Source: Lactarius indigo (lineage: Eukaryota; Basidiomycota; Agaricomycetes; Russulales; Russulaceae). From it: DNA of 64,000 bases. Below the pieces are notes generated by a model, which saw only the letters and a program-made list of their open reading frames with translations, searched no databases and was not told the DNA's origin. Positions 1 through 9,160 of this stretch are shown here, in pieces. The translations under genes were made by a program, and so were the position numbers. The DNA is taken from positions 62,001 through 126,000 of the forward strand of contig JAFKAC010000051.1 of assembly GCA_025766275.1 (NCBI GenBank), written 5' to 3'. How positions within the stretch are numbered: the first letter of the stretch is position 1; each line of letters begins with the position of its first letter.

Positions 1-2008
1 CCTCTGCCGAAATGCCGAGTGTCCAGAATGGCTTCGACTTCATATTCCTCTTCTCCGTCTATCAGTTCGGGCGGTGGTCGTGTGAAGTTTTCTCCGTGCA
101 AGGAAGTTTGCTTGTACGGTGTGAGAAGATCGATGTGAAACACTGGATGGATGCTCCACTGCGTGGGAAGTTCCAATCGATAGTTGTAAGGGGACATCAC
201 CTGTACCACCCGAAAGGGTCCGTGGCGTCGCGCCGCTAATTTCGCCGTAGGCTGATTGGTTCGGAGATGTTTGCCCTCGAGCCATACGAGGTCGTTGATG
301 CTGAACTTGGGCGTATCTTTGTTGCGCACCCATGACTCTTGCGCCTTCTTTATAAGGCGTTGGGCATCGTCTCTAGCTTCTTTTAGCTGTGTCAGTCGCG
401 CGGTCGCGAGGGGAATGGGAGATGGCTTATCCGTCCAGTCCGCTTGTGGGTTATACCCCATCAGAAGTTGGAATGGCGATTCTTTAGTGTGTTCATGTGG
501 CCAGTTGTTGTGCGCAAATTTGGCGATTGGTAGGTAAGCTTCCCAGTTGTCTTGCCGCTCATTTACCCAGAAGCGTAGGTACTGTTCCAGCCACTGGTTA
601 GTCCTCTCGGACTGTCCATCAGTACATGGGTGGTATGCGGTTGATATATTCTGTTGAATCCCCAGAATGCGGCATACTTCTCTGGTAAACTTGGACGTGA
701 AGCATGGGTCGCGGTCGCTTATTATTTTGCGCGGTAATCCGAAGCGTTTGAACACCTGGGCGACATACAGAGTCGCCGTTTCTTCTGCGGTAATTTCTTC
801 TTGGCATGGGATAAAGATTGAGGCCTTGCTGCAGTTGTGGTCCGTGACAGTTAGTATACTGTCATATCCCTTGGAAACAGGGAGTTTGGTGATGAAGTCC
901 ACCGCCACCGTGTGGAATGGCATGGCTTCCAGTATTGGTGTAATGGGATGCAGCGCGGCTCGTATGGGCCTCGTGTTGACTTTATTCCTTTGGCATTCTG
1001 CGCAGCCTTGTACGTATTCATACACGTCTCTTCGGAGTCGCGGCCACCAGTAGTGTCTCTCCAGGATGCGTTGAGTTTTCATAATTCCCGGATGGCCATG
1101 TATTGGCAAGTCGTGATGGTCGTGTATCAGTACTCGTTGAGTTGACGCTGGCCCTGTGATTACGAACCTGCCGTCCTTGTACCATTCTCCTTGTATTTTC
1201 TTAAGGCGATAAGGGTCGATCCATATCTTGATCACCTCTTCGTCTTGTTGGTGGCGTGGTTGTAATAGATTTGGGTTGGCGATGAAGGTGCGCGCGGTGT
1301 TAAGGGTTCGTACAAAGATTTCGGGGGGCAGGACCACTACTTCGCTGTTGTCCTCGACGCCTTGGTCGTAATCCGGTCGTCTTGACAGTGCATCCGCCCG
1401 CCCGTTGTTCTTTCCCTTAATGTGATGAATTTCGAAGTCGTATTCAGAAAGCTCGAGTACTTCCCTGGCGACTCGCCTGCTGATCTTCTGTGGTGACTTC
1501 CAGTACTGTAGGTTTAGATGGTCCGAATAGATCTTAATCTTGTGGGGGGCGCCTGCGAGGAGTGGTCGCCAGTTCCGTAGGGCCTTAACTATTGCGAGCA
1601 GTTCTAGGTCGTAGATGTCGTAGTTTCTTTCGGCTTCGGAAAGCGTCGCCGAGTAGTAACCTATGGGATGTCGCTTGCCGTCAGATTTCTTTTGTAGTAG
1701 TACGGCTCCCACCGCGTAGCCCGAAGCGTCTACTTCCAATTCGAATGGATCTTGAAGGACGGGGTGTGCTAGCACCGGTTCCTCCGTCACGAGTCGTTTT
1801 AGGGTGTTAAACGCCTTTTCTTCTTCGTTAGTCCACCGCCATTCTTCGTCCTTTCGTGTTAGTTTAGTGAGTGGCTTAGCGTGAGTTGCGAAACCGCGGA
1901 TAAAGAGTCTGTAAAAGTTACAGAAACCGAGGAAAGAGCGGACGTCTTTGACTTTTGTTGGTGTTGGCCAGTCCTTGATTCCTTGAACTTTTACAGGGTC
2001 CATTCGGG
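1..2008 (-). pseudogene. pol: Ty3/gypsy pol, 3' part: RNase H - integrase - start of chromodomain (cut by window edge)
   Basis: This is the downstream half of the gypsy polyprotein. It lies in a different frame from the upstream RT half, entered at the ATG at 2003-2001, and I found no stop where I read it down to base 1. In order it shows the end of RT, an RNase H domain (LEVDASG, then SDHLNLQYW), the H2C2 zinc-binding segment of integrase (HGHPG, CAECQ; about 985-1130), the integrase core with D, D and E in AVDFITKL, ISDRDPCF and GQSERTNQ, a GPF/Y-like module (HGPFRVV) and the first residues of a chromodomain (EEYEVEAILDTR) at the edge. The chromodomain places it among chromoviruses. It is separated from the RT half by a one-base frameshift at about 2012, so this copy probably cannot make full Pol unless that base is an assembly error. 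Confidence 0.88.
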
Positions 2009-3391
2009 TCACCCCCTCTCAAGGATTACCCCCAGGTAATCCATCCATGGTTGATGGAACAGGCACTTCTCGAGTTTGAAGTAGAGGTCGTGTTCCTCCG
2101 CAATGCGCAAAACATCGCGGACGGCGTCGATATGGGCCACTAGATCGTGATCAAAGTGAGTAGCGATACCAATATCGTCCATGTAGACGCGTATGGTAGT
2201 GCCCAATCGTTCGTGCTTCGCAATGGTGTCGCGATAGATGTGGTTCATCATGGCTTGGAAGGTGGCGGGGGAGTTAGTGAGCCCAAAGAACATGACCGTG
2301 GGTTCGAAGAGGCCGAATTTAGTTTTGAACGCTGCTTTTTCCTGGTCGCCGTCGCGAATACGTATGTTGTTATAGCCCCATCGGATGTCGAGTTTAGTAT
2401 AGATGTGGGCATTACTGAGGTCAAGGATGAGGTCCTGTATCAACGGTAGCGGGTATTGGTTCCGAATAGTGTGGGAGTTGATAACCCGGTAGTCCTGTAC
2501 CAGGCGTAGTTTTCTGTCCTTCTTTTTAATGAAGAAGGAGGATGCGTACGGAGAGATAGAGGGGCGCAGATACCCTTGCTTCAGTTTCTCCTCCAGAAAC
2601 TCTTTGAGTTCGCCTTCTTCTTTTTGGGTCATAGGGTAGATTTTGCAGTTGATGGCGGCCGGCGCGGACGGTTTGAAGTCTATTGCATGATCCCACGGCC
2701 TTGCCGGGGGGAAGCGGTGCGAGGCTTGCTCGTTGAAAAGTCTGGTAAACATTGCATATTCGTGAGGGAGCACTGCTGCCGTTTGTTGTTGTTTTGCTTG
2801 TATGGCCAGCTCTGTCGAGGTGGTGGCTCTGGCGAACGTTTCTTCCTCCAGTTCCCGCACAATGTCTTCTTTTTCCGCCACAATGAGGGCTCGAATGGTC
2901 GTTGTTGATAGCAGTGCTTCGGTAGTTGCTAAGATTATCGGCTGCATGTCGGGGTGTATGGTGGCAGTGGCCCAGCTGATCGTTGGTTCGAACGCGCTTA
3001 GCCACGGATAGCCTAGCACCATATCTTCGCTTCCAAGGTCGGTGACCAGGAAGGTCATTTGCTTTATCTGTCTCCGTGTTTTCACCTCTAGGTTAACATA
3101 ATGAGTGATTAACCCAGCTTTATTTTCCGTGTTGTCTATATTCCATATCTTGCGGGGCGTATTTAGTGGCCGTGTCTGGATACCAGCCCTTTTTGCCAGG
3201 CTAGGTCGGATGAAGTTATCGGTTGCGCCAGAGTCGACCAGCGCTTTTGTTTCAGTCGTTTGGTAATTCGTATGGACAGTCACTGGGATTCTCATAGATC
3301 GGTAGCGCGTTGTCACAATTACAGAATTACATTGAAGTGCCCTCACCCAGACTGACAGGTTCAGGCGTCCCGAAAACCCTCTTTTCCCCAT
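2009..3391 (-). CDS. pol: Ty3/gypsy pol, 5' part: protease and reverse transcriptase, ends at a frameshift
   Basis: This 460-codon frame begins at the ATG at 3391 and overlaps the end of gag by 31 nt in the -1 frame. The N-terminal part has the retropepsin signature ALVDSGATDNF (about 3200-3250 on the + strand). The RT follows, with fingers and palm, an LDIRWGY aspartate motif and the catalytic box VYMDDIGIAT at about 2155-2195. The frame stops at a TGA (2011-2009) inside the conserved RT segment MDYLGVIL. One extra G in the five-G run there would restore the downstream frame GVTRMDPVK. Translation probably depends on ribosomal slippage in the gag/pol overlap. The product would copy element RNA into cDNA inside virus-like particles. 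The frame break makes this copy probably non-autonomous. Confidence 0.9.
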   Translation of the reverse strand: MGKRGFSGRLNLSVWVRALQCNSVIVTTRYRSMRIPVTVHTNYQTTETKALVDSGATDNFIRPSLAKRAGIQTRPLNTPRKIWNIDNTENKAGLITHYVNLEVKTRRQIKQMTFLVTDLGSEDMVLGYPWLSAFEPTISWATATIHPDMQPIILATTEALLSTTTIRALIVAEKEDIVRELEEETFARATTSTELAIQAKQQQTAAVLPHEYAMFTRLFNEQASHRFPPARPWDHAIDFKPSAPAAINCKIYPMTQKEEGELKEFLEEKLKQGYLRPSISPYASSFFIKKKDRKLRLVQDYRVINSHTIRNQYPLPLIQDLILDLSNAHIYTKLDIRWGYNNIRIRDGDQEKAAFKTKFGLFEPTVMFFGLTNSPATFQAMMNHIYRDTIAKHERLGTTIRVYMDDIGIATHFDHDLVAHIDAVRDVLRIAEEHDLYFKLEKCLFHQPWMDYLGVILERG

Positions 3392-4899
3392 AGATCTTGA
3401 AGTATAAGATCTTTTACTTCATCCGTACTGTTGGCCACCTGTGTGAGCCATTCTTTGGCTTGTTCTCCCGCTGTCTTCGTGCTTGCCGCGTTGATTTGGG
3501 GTGCGGGCGTTGCGCTCGGCGCTGGCGACATATACCCGGGCAGCGATGGCGCGTACTGTGAGACGGGTCCTTGAGGATATCCCGTAGTTTCGGTCATGCG
3601 GCTGCTGGATGGGGCAGCCTGCCACTGTTGCTGCGCACGTGGATATGGGCAATTTCGTGAGAGGTGGCCAGGAGCGTGACAGTTATAGCAAAGGACATTC
3701 CTTAAGTCCCTCCGGGATCCTCCTCTCCCTCGTCCTCTAGCTCCCGGTCCTCCTCTCGGCGGGAACGGTGGTGTAGGCCAGTCGCGGTGTGGCAGTTTGT
3801 TGAAATCGATGTCTTCAGACCCCACGAGCCTCACCTTTGCACGGTCAGCCGAGGTGTCCATCGCCCACGGGTTAGTTTGTGGCAGGTTCTGTGGGAGTGT
3901 CCATCCCGCATTGCCACTCTGCTTCTTGGGTTGCGTCGTCGTGTTTTTGTATTCATTGAGTCGCGCCTTGAGGTGGATATAGTTCTTCTGCCGCTTGAGG
4001 ACGGCCCTTTTCCAGTCGTCGAACGTGACGGGGTCATCGAACTGGAACGCGTTTTTGAACAGTTCTTTGGGTAGACCCGACGTAAAGAGGTCGATGGTTT
4101 GGGGTTCATTAAGGCGGTAGCGAGCTTTTCGTGCGAGCTGTTCAAAGTCATTGACGTACTTGTCAATGTCTTCCCCCGTCATTTTGTAACCCTTCCGTAG
4201 TATGGCTTGGGCTTGTTCCCTTTCTAGCGTGTTTTCGAACCTCTGACTGAATCCCTCGGCCACGGCGTCCCATAGGTTGCGAGTGTAGGGACTTATTCCC
4301 CGTTGTATCTGCCTGTTGAGCCAGTTCAGGAAGGATAGAACCCATTCGCTGACCGCTCCGCCTTTGATGTAGGAAAGAAACAGAAGACATCTTCTGTAGT
4401 CGTTGCGCATGATAGGGGCGTCCAAATTCATGCCCCAGTAGACATGCCACTGCGTTAGGAATTGGTCTACTTTGAGTCTGTCTCCATCAAAAATGGAAGG
4501 TGGCTCGCCGGTTAGTTTTTCGTTATGATGTCCCCCTCCTCCGGCCTCTCCACCACCTCCTCCTCCTCCGCCGTCGCCTCCTCCACCTCCTGGCGGTCCC
4601 CTGGGTGGCATTCTTGGCGGTTCGGTTCTTCGTAGGTCAAACGGGATACCTCCCCCTGGTGGCGGTGGCGGGTCTTCGCCCGGTCCTCCCCTTCCTGGTG
4701 GGAGGTCTAGTGCGGGTTGTCGTCCGGATGGGGGGTCTCCTCGGTCTGACCCTATTGCTCGGAAGATGGCTGCGTCGTCTGCAGTCATTCGTACACCGGT
4801 CTCAGGGTTAATAGGCATGAAGATTTCTCGTGCTTCTTCTCGTATTGCGCGTGCTTCTTCGATCGCGACCTCTTCCATTGCTCTTGTTATTGTTGCCAT
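3361..4899 (-). CDS. gag: Ty3/gypsy gag (capsid-nucleocapsid)
   Basis: The gag frame from the first ATG (4899-4897) to the TGA at 3363-3361 encodes 512 residues. The frame itself is open further upstream, to the TGA at 5130-5128, but has no ATG there. In order it has an acidic N-terminal part, a proline/glycine-rich low-complexity stretch (about 4530-4735), a retrotransposon capsid region with tryptophan-rich motifs (QWHVYWG, WVLSFLNWLN), a basic RGRGRGG patch, and one CCHC zinc knuckle CYNCHAPGHLSRNC at about 3655-3700. Capsid plus a single knuckle is the usual Ty3/gypsy Gag plan. It should assemble virus-like particles and bind element RNA. The frame ends inside the start of pol and carries a G-GGA-AAA heptamer there. 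Confidence 0.88.
   Translation of the reverse strand: MATITRAMEEVAIEEARAIREEAREIFMPINPETGVRMTADDAAIFRAIGSDRGDPPSGRQPALDLPPGRGGPGEDPPPPPGGGIPFDLRRTEPPRMPPRGPPGGGGGDGGGGGGGGEAGGGGHHNEKLTGEPPSIFDGDRLKVDQFLTQWHVYWGMNLDAPIMRNDYRRCLLFLSYIKGGAVSEWVLSFLNWLNRQIQRGISPYTRNLWDAVAEGFSQRFENTLEREQAQAILRKGYKMTGEDIDKYVNDFEQLARKARYRLNEPQTIDLFTSGLPKELFKNAFQFDDPVTFDDWKRAVLKRQKNYIHLKARLNEYKNTTTQPKKQSGNAGWTLPQNLPQTNPWAMDTSADRAKVRLVGSEDIDFNKLPHRDWPTPPFPPRGGPGARGRGRGGSRRDLRNVLCYNCHAPGHLSRNCPYPRAQQQWQAAPSSSRMTETTGYPQGPVSQYAPSLPGYMSPAPSATPAPQINAASTKTAGEQAKEWLTQVANSTDEVKDLILQDLWGKEGFRDA
3382..3388 (-). promoter_or_regulatory. Candidate -1 ribosomal frameshift heptamer at the gag/pol junction
   Basis: On the coding strand the gag codons read TGG GGA AAA GAG, so the heptamer G GGA AAA is in the X XXY YYZ register in the gag frame. 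It lies inside the 31-nt overlap, and pol is in the -1 frame, as this mechanism needs. No test of a downstream pseudoknot was made. Reinitiation at the pol ATG (3391) is an alternative. Confidence 0.5.
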
Positions 4900-5418
4900 A
4901 ATGGCTGGTGATCGGATGTGAATTGGTTCTGGTTCGGTAATATGTGCGGACTCAGCTCGTTCGATGAGGAGATCCTGTACTGCTCCTCCGCTAGTTTCTG
5001 TTTGATTTGGCTCTCGTCCTTCACTCTCGTCTTGGCTTTGTTCCTCTTCTTCTGATATCACTTCTCCAGTAGAGTGTTCTCGCACTTGCCCGTCGATGGG
5101 GCCCCAATCTGCTCGGCTGTTGTGTTCTCAGGCGTCGATGTCGCACTGGTATCTAGGTCCGGCTGGTCGTATGACGTCCCACTGGGACTCTATAGGATTC
5201 CACGTAACCTCCGTCCAACACAAGTGGTCGAAGTTGAACTCAACTGGTCGGAACCGACTAGGTCTGTTGAACTCCACAAAATATCCGGTTTCTTCTTGTC
5301 TTTCCCTCCAACTAGCGGCTTGTAGAAAGCGCGTGGGGACGTTACGTTCTCCTCTTCTTGGGAGCGAGTACGGATGGAAGTTCGTCCACTGGTCTCTTGT
5401 TGTTACGGCCACGGTGGA
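4900..5418 (-). other. Leader between primer site and gag ATG, with an open in-frame extension of gag
   Basis: From 5427 down to a TGA at 5130-5128, and again from there to the gag ATG, the gag frame is open except for that one TGA. The upstream part has about 99 codons and no ATG. This may be a decayed N-terminus of Gag or a chance open leader. I recognise no domain in it. Confidence 0.4.
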
Positions 5419-5429
5419 ATCTTGGTCTT
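5419..5429 (-). promoter_or_regulatory. Self-primer binding site of the gypsy element
   Basis: Two bases inside the 5' LTR the coding strand reads AAGACCAAGAT. This is a perfect 11-nt complement of ATCTTGGTCTT at 5630-5620 within the LTR, about 34 nt downstream of a TATTTAA box, where transcription should begin. No match to a tRNA 3' end was apparent. The layout is that of Tf1/sushi-type self-priming, in which the first bases of the mRNA fold back to prime reverse transcription. Confidence 0.75.
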
Positions 5430-5431
5430 AA

Positions 5432-5902
5432 TGTAGCGTCGTCACGACGTTAGCTCGACTTGAGCTCTATAGAGGCGGTAACAACTTAGCGGATGCTCTG
5501 AAGACATGAAGGTCCAAGCACAGGTAACGGTGAACACTCGAAGGTGCACTGCTTCGAAGGAGTTGGTAGAGAGAGAGAGATGAAGAGAGAAAGAGAGAAG
5601 AAACAAGTGACGATTCAAGAAGACCAAGATGGCGTATCTTGGTCTTCACAAGACAGATTAAATACAAGTCGAGCAGGCTTTCAAGCGCTGCTATGAGTCA
5701 CAGTAATGTAGCGTCCAACGTATCGCGTAAGTAGCTCGAACCCTAATACTACTACTACTAGTATTAGTGGCATAGTCCTCAGTCAGCAGTCAGCGCGTAA
5801 TCTCCTATCGTGCTCGTAATCGCCTATTGTAAGTCCGCAACTAATCTACCTTACTGCCGTAGTTGCAACCGGTACAGTAAGGGTATGGGTCGAAACGTAA
5901 CA
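5432..5902 (-). repeat. 5' LTR of the Ty3/gypsy element (471 bp)
   Basis: On the coding strand the LTR begins TGTTACG and ends CGCTACA, giving TG...CA ends with short imperfect inverted termini. It lies directly upstream of the primer site and gag. A TATTTAA box sits at 5664-5658, and the predicted RNA start ATCTTGG is at 5630. An inverted repeat (AAGACCAAGAT and its complement, 5-bp spacer) spans 5620-5646 around the start. The partner LTR is outside the window, so the target duplication cannot be checked. The right flank is the interrupted copia reading frame. Confidence 0.82.
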
Positions 5903-6422
5903 CTTAGTCTATGACGGCAAGAGTGATGCTGGTATAATAGCATACGCAGATTCCAACTGGGCTTCAGACCCAGTTACCAGGAAGTCCACTATGGGCTACT
6001 TAGTAAAAATGGCAAATGGAATATTTTGCTGGAATTCAAGAGCACAAAAGTCAATTGCGCTCTCATCCACTGAAGCAGAATATATGTCGCTGTGTGATAC
6101 AAGCAGACAATTGGTTTGGATACGATCACTCTTTCATGAGCTTGGAATAAATCTAGAACCAATTCCATTATGCGGAGATAATCAAGGCTCCATATTCCTA
6201 TCTTCTAATCCGGTTCAAGAAAAACGGATTAAACACATTGATTTACGTCACCACTACATACGTGAAGTAATCCGTGATAAGAAGATAGAGTTATTCTTTA
6301 TAGAAGGAGCTGAGAACCCCGCAGATCTTTTTACTAAGAACCTGGGTCGCATTAAGTTCCTAAAATTCAGGGAACAGCTTGGGCTTGAGTTTTCCTCACC
6401 TACGCAAGCTCGAGCAACTTGA
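5903..6422 (+). pseudogene. pol: Ty1/copia pol fragment: RNase H C-terminal part
   Basis: An open frame starts immediately at the gypsy LTR border (LVYDGKSDAGIIAYADSNW) and runs to the TGA at 6420-6422. It carries copia RNase H hallmarks: YADSNWASDP, STMGYL, the SSTEAEYM acid motif, DNQGSI, KHIDLRHHYIRE and the terminal NPADLFTKNL. The upstream RT, integrase and gag are not in the window because the gypsy element has inserted within this frame. Such frames end the copia polyprotein just before the 3' untranslated part. This copy is dead as a polyprotein; the left half may lie beyond the gypsy element. Confidence 0.9.
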
Positions 6423-7469
6423 CCACTATGCCTGAAGGGTAGTAGATAAAAAGGGTCTTTCATAGCTTCTCCGTGTACATCACTTCTTCTTTAGAAGTGA
6501 GTCACGAACAACTTGTTCTGAGAAAGCTCTTTTGTCACAAACCTGATGAACAGCACACAAGAAGGACATACTCACAGTGACAAGAAGACTGTGGTGAGAT
6601 AGGTCAGGGTGGCTGGAAGCAGCAACAGGGAAGTCAAGCAAGGTAAAGCAAAGTGTCTGGCACACAGCAGTGAGGAACTGATGATACATTAGAGAGGGGA
6701 AGACATACCTGGCACACAGCAGTGAGGAACTGATGTGGACCAGGAGCGTACATGGTACTCTACTTATACTCATACAGGGAGTGACAGTACTACAAGGTGA
6801 GTAACACCCAGTCACAGAATATAAGACGCATTGTTCTATACAGGACACAAAGGAATGGATATAAGGAGAACAAGGCGTAGAGAACAAGAAGAGTCTAGAG
6901 CAGGATGATATCATAATAAAGATAAGAACAAAAGTAGAACAAAGAAACGTAGTACAATGGTAAGTCCGGAACAGTCCAAATGATGTCATATACATGTGAT
7001 GTCATAGTCCAGATTGTACAGATCAAAATAATCTAATCTACTGTAGTCCGTTATCTATGAGTCCATTAGAGCCGCTAAGTGTGCACAGGTCACTTATCAA
7101 CAAAACCATAGAAGTTTATTGAGTCATCTGACTCTAAGCCTCTCATGGTTTTGCGTCAAACAACCCTGGTATCCCTACCAGAAGGAAGTTCACACATCCT
7201 GTTGTATCAAGGCGTAGTACGAGAGGTCAAATTGCTCATAAGAAACCGAGGATAGACGACCATTGTTGGGGTGTAGCATCTTTACTACAATTTACATAAA
7301 CCCCTCACAAAAAGGATGTTGCAATGACCCCGCAACCAAATCCCCTATACATCCCTATGACATTTGAGGGTCGAGGCCTTTCTGGTCAATGTTTATTACC
7401 GATCCTTATGTCTATAGAGTAAGGCTATTGCTTAGAAGTGCTTTACTAGCTGCACTAAGCAAGGGGGAG
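6423..7469 (+). other. Copia 3' non-coding region with polypurine tract
   Basis: About 1 kb lies between the pol stop and the 3' LTR, with no coding frame I can support. It contains a perfect 27-bp direct repeat (6657-6683 and 6709-6735). It ends in a polypurine tract, AAGGGGGAG at 7461-7469, directly next to the LTR, where plus-strand DNA synthesis would be primed. Confidence 0.65.
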
Positions 7470-8170
7470 TGTTGGAACGTGATAAGTACATAAGGACCTT
7501 ATCTATAGCAGTTACGACATTACGGTACTATGTTTACTATATTAGGCAAGTCAGGATATGTACGGTAGTGGGTGTATCATGTCCAGTGATGAGGAGAAGT
7601 CTCATGACTGTCTCAGAAGTGCGAAACACATCAGGTGTGTGTAAAAACGCAATATTGTGGACGCCTTTACTTATCACTTTTGCACAAATGGACATGGTGG
7701 GGCCATAGAGCATAAATATCCTCCTATGGGGAGGGAGGTGAATACAGAACTTCACCCCTCTTCACTTGTGCACACTCTCCCCTCTCAAACAGTCTCTCAA
7801 CCTACTGCAAAGGTGAGAACATCCCTCCTGCGTGCTGCACTTTAGCCTGTAAGGCTTTTGCTGCGCAACAGACTCACCTTCTGTAAGATTCGAGGGACAT
7901 TCTCATAGCTTCCATATGACCCCCACCAGTAGTACTTAAGGACAGATTTCCATGTACTAGGAGCTCTAAGCTCGACTTACTGTATTCAACTGCAGTAACT
8001 TCTCATATAAACATCTTTTGGCTTCACGAACTCGAACAATCGCTCGTCACTGACTCGCAATTCCCTCTTGTCTTGTGCATCATCGCTCTGCTGTCTGATT
8101 GTCAGCATTATCCGAACTTCGATTTGATCTCCGACTCAAATCTGAACGATACACCTTACTGCGCGTAACA
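7470..8170 (+). repeat. 3' LTR of the Ty1/copia element (about 701 bp)
   Basis: The LTR begins TGTTGGAACG right after the polypurine tract and ends GCGTAACA, so TGTT and AACA form the inverted termini. A TATAAA-like box occurs at about 8005. The right border is supported independently: the sequence from 8171 (ATTTCTATCC) reappears at 41283 in a paralogous copy whose left neighbour is not LTR. The 5' LTR is outside the window, so identity between LTRs and the target duplication cannot be tested. Confidence 0.8.
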
Positions 8171-8957
8171 ATTTCTATCCTCCCCATTATCACCGATCGG
8201 CACCCTACTAAAGGTCTGTTTGCATCACAATGACGGCTACACGTATCCACATGGATCATGGCTATACGTGACTTAAACTGCATTGGCGCTGTGCAAGGTG
8301 TTTCGAAGAGACCTTACCTTGATCTCGGATGGTATGTGGGTCATACTGATCTACGATAAGATAACGATGAATTCCACTTCACTCTAGGTTGTGACCAGCA
8401 ACCCCAAAGCAACAAGCGAGCCACTGAAACGCAAAACTGGCATCGTAAAGTGGTTTGGGTGTGACTACACCATCTCCTCTGCCACGCAATTCCTTCCTCG
8501 GCCTCGGCCTCGACCACGATTCCCATTCCCGTCCTTTCTCAAAAGAACTTGAACCTGCTAGTACCAAAGGTAACCATCACTGGACAGTACACTAGCAGAA
8601 ATACCATAAACTGTATCGAGTCTGCTACAGCTGCGATCTTCGGGACTAGCAGAGGCAGAGATGCCCTATATGTTACCAACACCCCATGGCGACCCTCGAT
8701 CCTTCCTAACTTTTGCGCGGACGAGATTCCTCGTTGAGGGCACGAACATGGTCTGGGACCTAAGGTAGCACAAGCGAGCTGAGGTAACTCGAGGATTTCC
8801 TGATACATCCACCAATACCCGCGTGCTATGTGCACCTTTGTCCGGCTTAGTACATCACAGAAACCTGTCATGAGCAGCGCAGATCTAGAGCGAGATGTTT
8901 AATTACTCAGTATTGGCGTCGGCTAGTAGCCTCTAAGCCCGTCGCATGAAAAGGTGT
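8171..8957 (+). repeat. NLR-array upstream module, remnant, nearly identical to 41283-42078
   Basis: This non-coding block matches 41283-42078 with only scattered substitutions and one-base indels. It contains the recurrent GATAAGATAACGAT motif (8354-8368) and the GCAGATCTAGAGCGAG segment found in other upstream modules. It stops at a fusion to the last codons of an NLR gene (8958). Overlapping short reading frames differ between copies and I do not support any as a gene. Confidence 0.65.
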
Positions 8958-9160
8958 TCGGCCAAGCAATCAAGGTACATCGTCGTCATGGCTCTGCACT
9001 ACAATACATTAGCATATAAATAGGTTTGTCGTATTTGCTTGATACGTGGATAGTATATACTATAGTAGATATCTGTGAAGCGTAAAAAGCCATCACACGC
9101 CAGCCCTGTGATAAAACACATGCCCGACACCGGGATAACTCGCACGTGGACGCTAAACAC
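8958..9160 (+). pseudogene. Orphan 3' end of a deleted NLR gene
   Basis: TCGGCCAAGCAATCA at 8958-8972 matches the last codons of gene A (TCTGCCAAGCAAGCATGA). It is followed by the 3' flank seen after intact genes (GTCGTCATGGCTCTGC, then ACATTAGCATATAAA; compare 50530-50570 after gene D). No NLR coding sequence lies upstream. The simplest reading is that an NLR copy was deleted between its upstream module and its stop codon. Confidence 0.6.

Noticed and set aside
5128..5412. A separate gene between the gypsy LTR and gag
   Set aside because: It has no ATG and is in the gag frame behind one TGA, so it is either leader or decayed Gag N-terminus, not an independent gene.
7469..7845. Frames within the copia LTR
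   Set aside because: They lie inside the LTR and do not resemble copia proteins.
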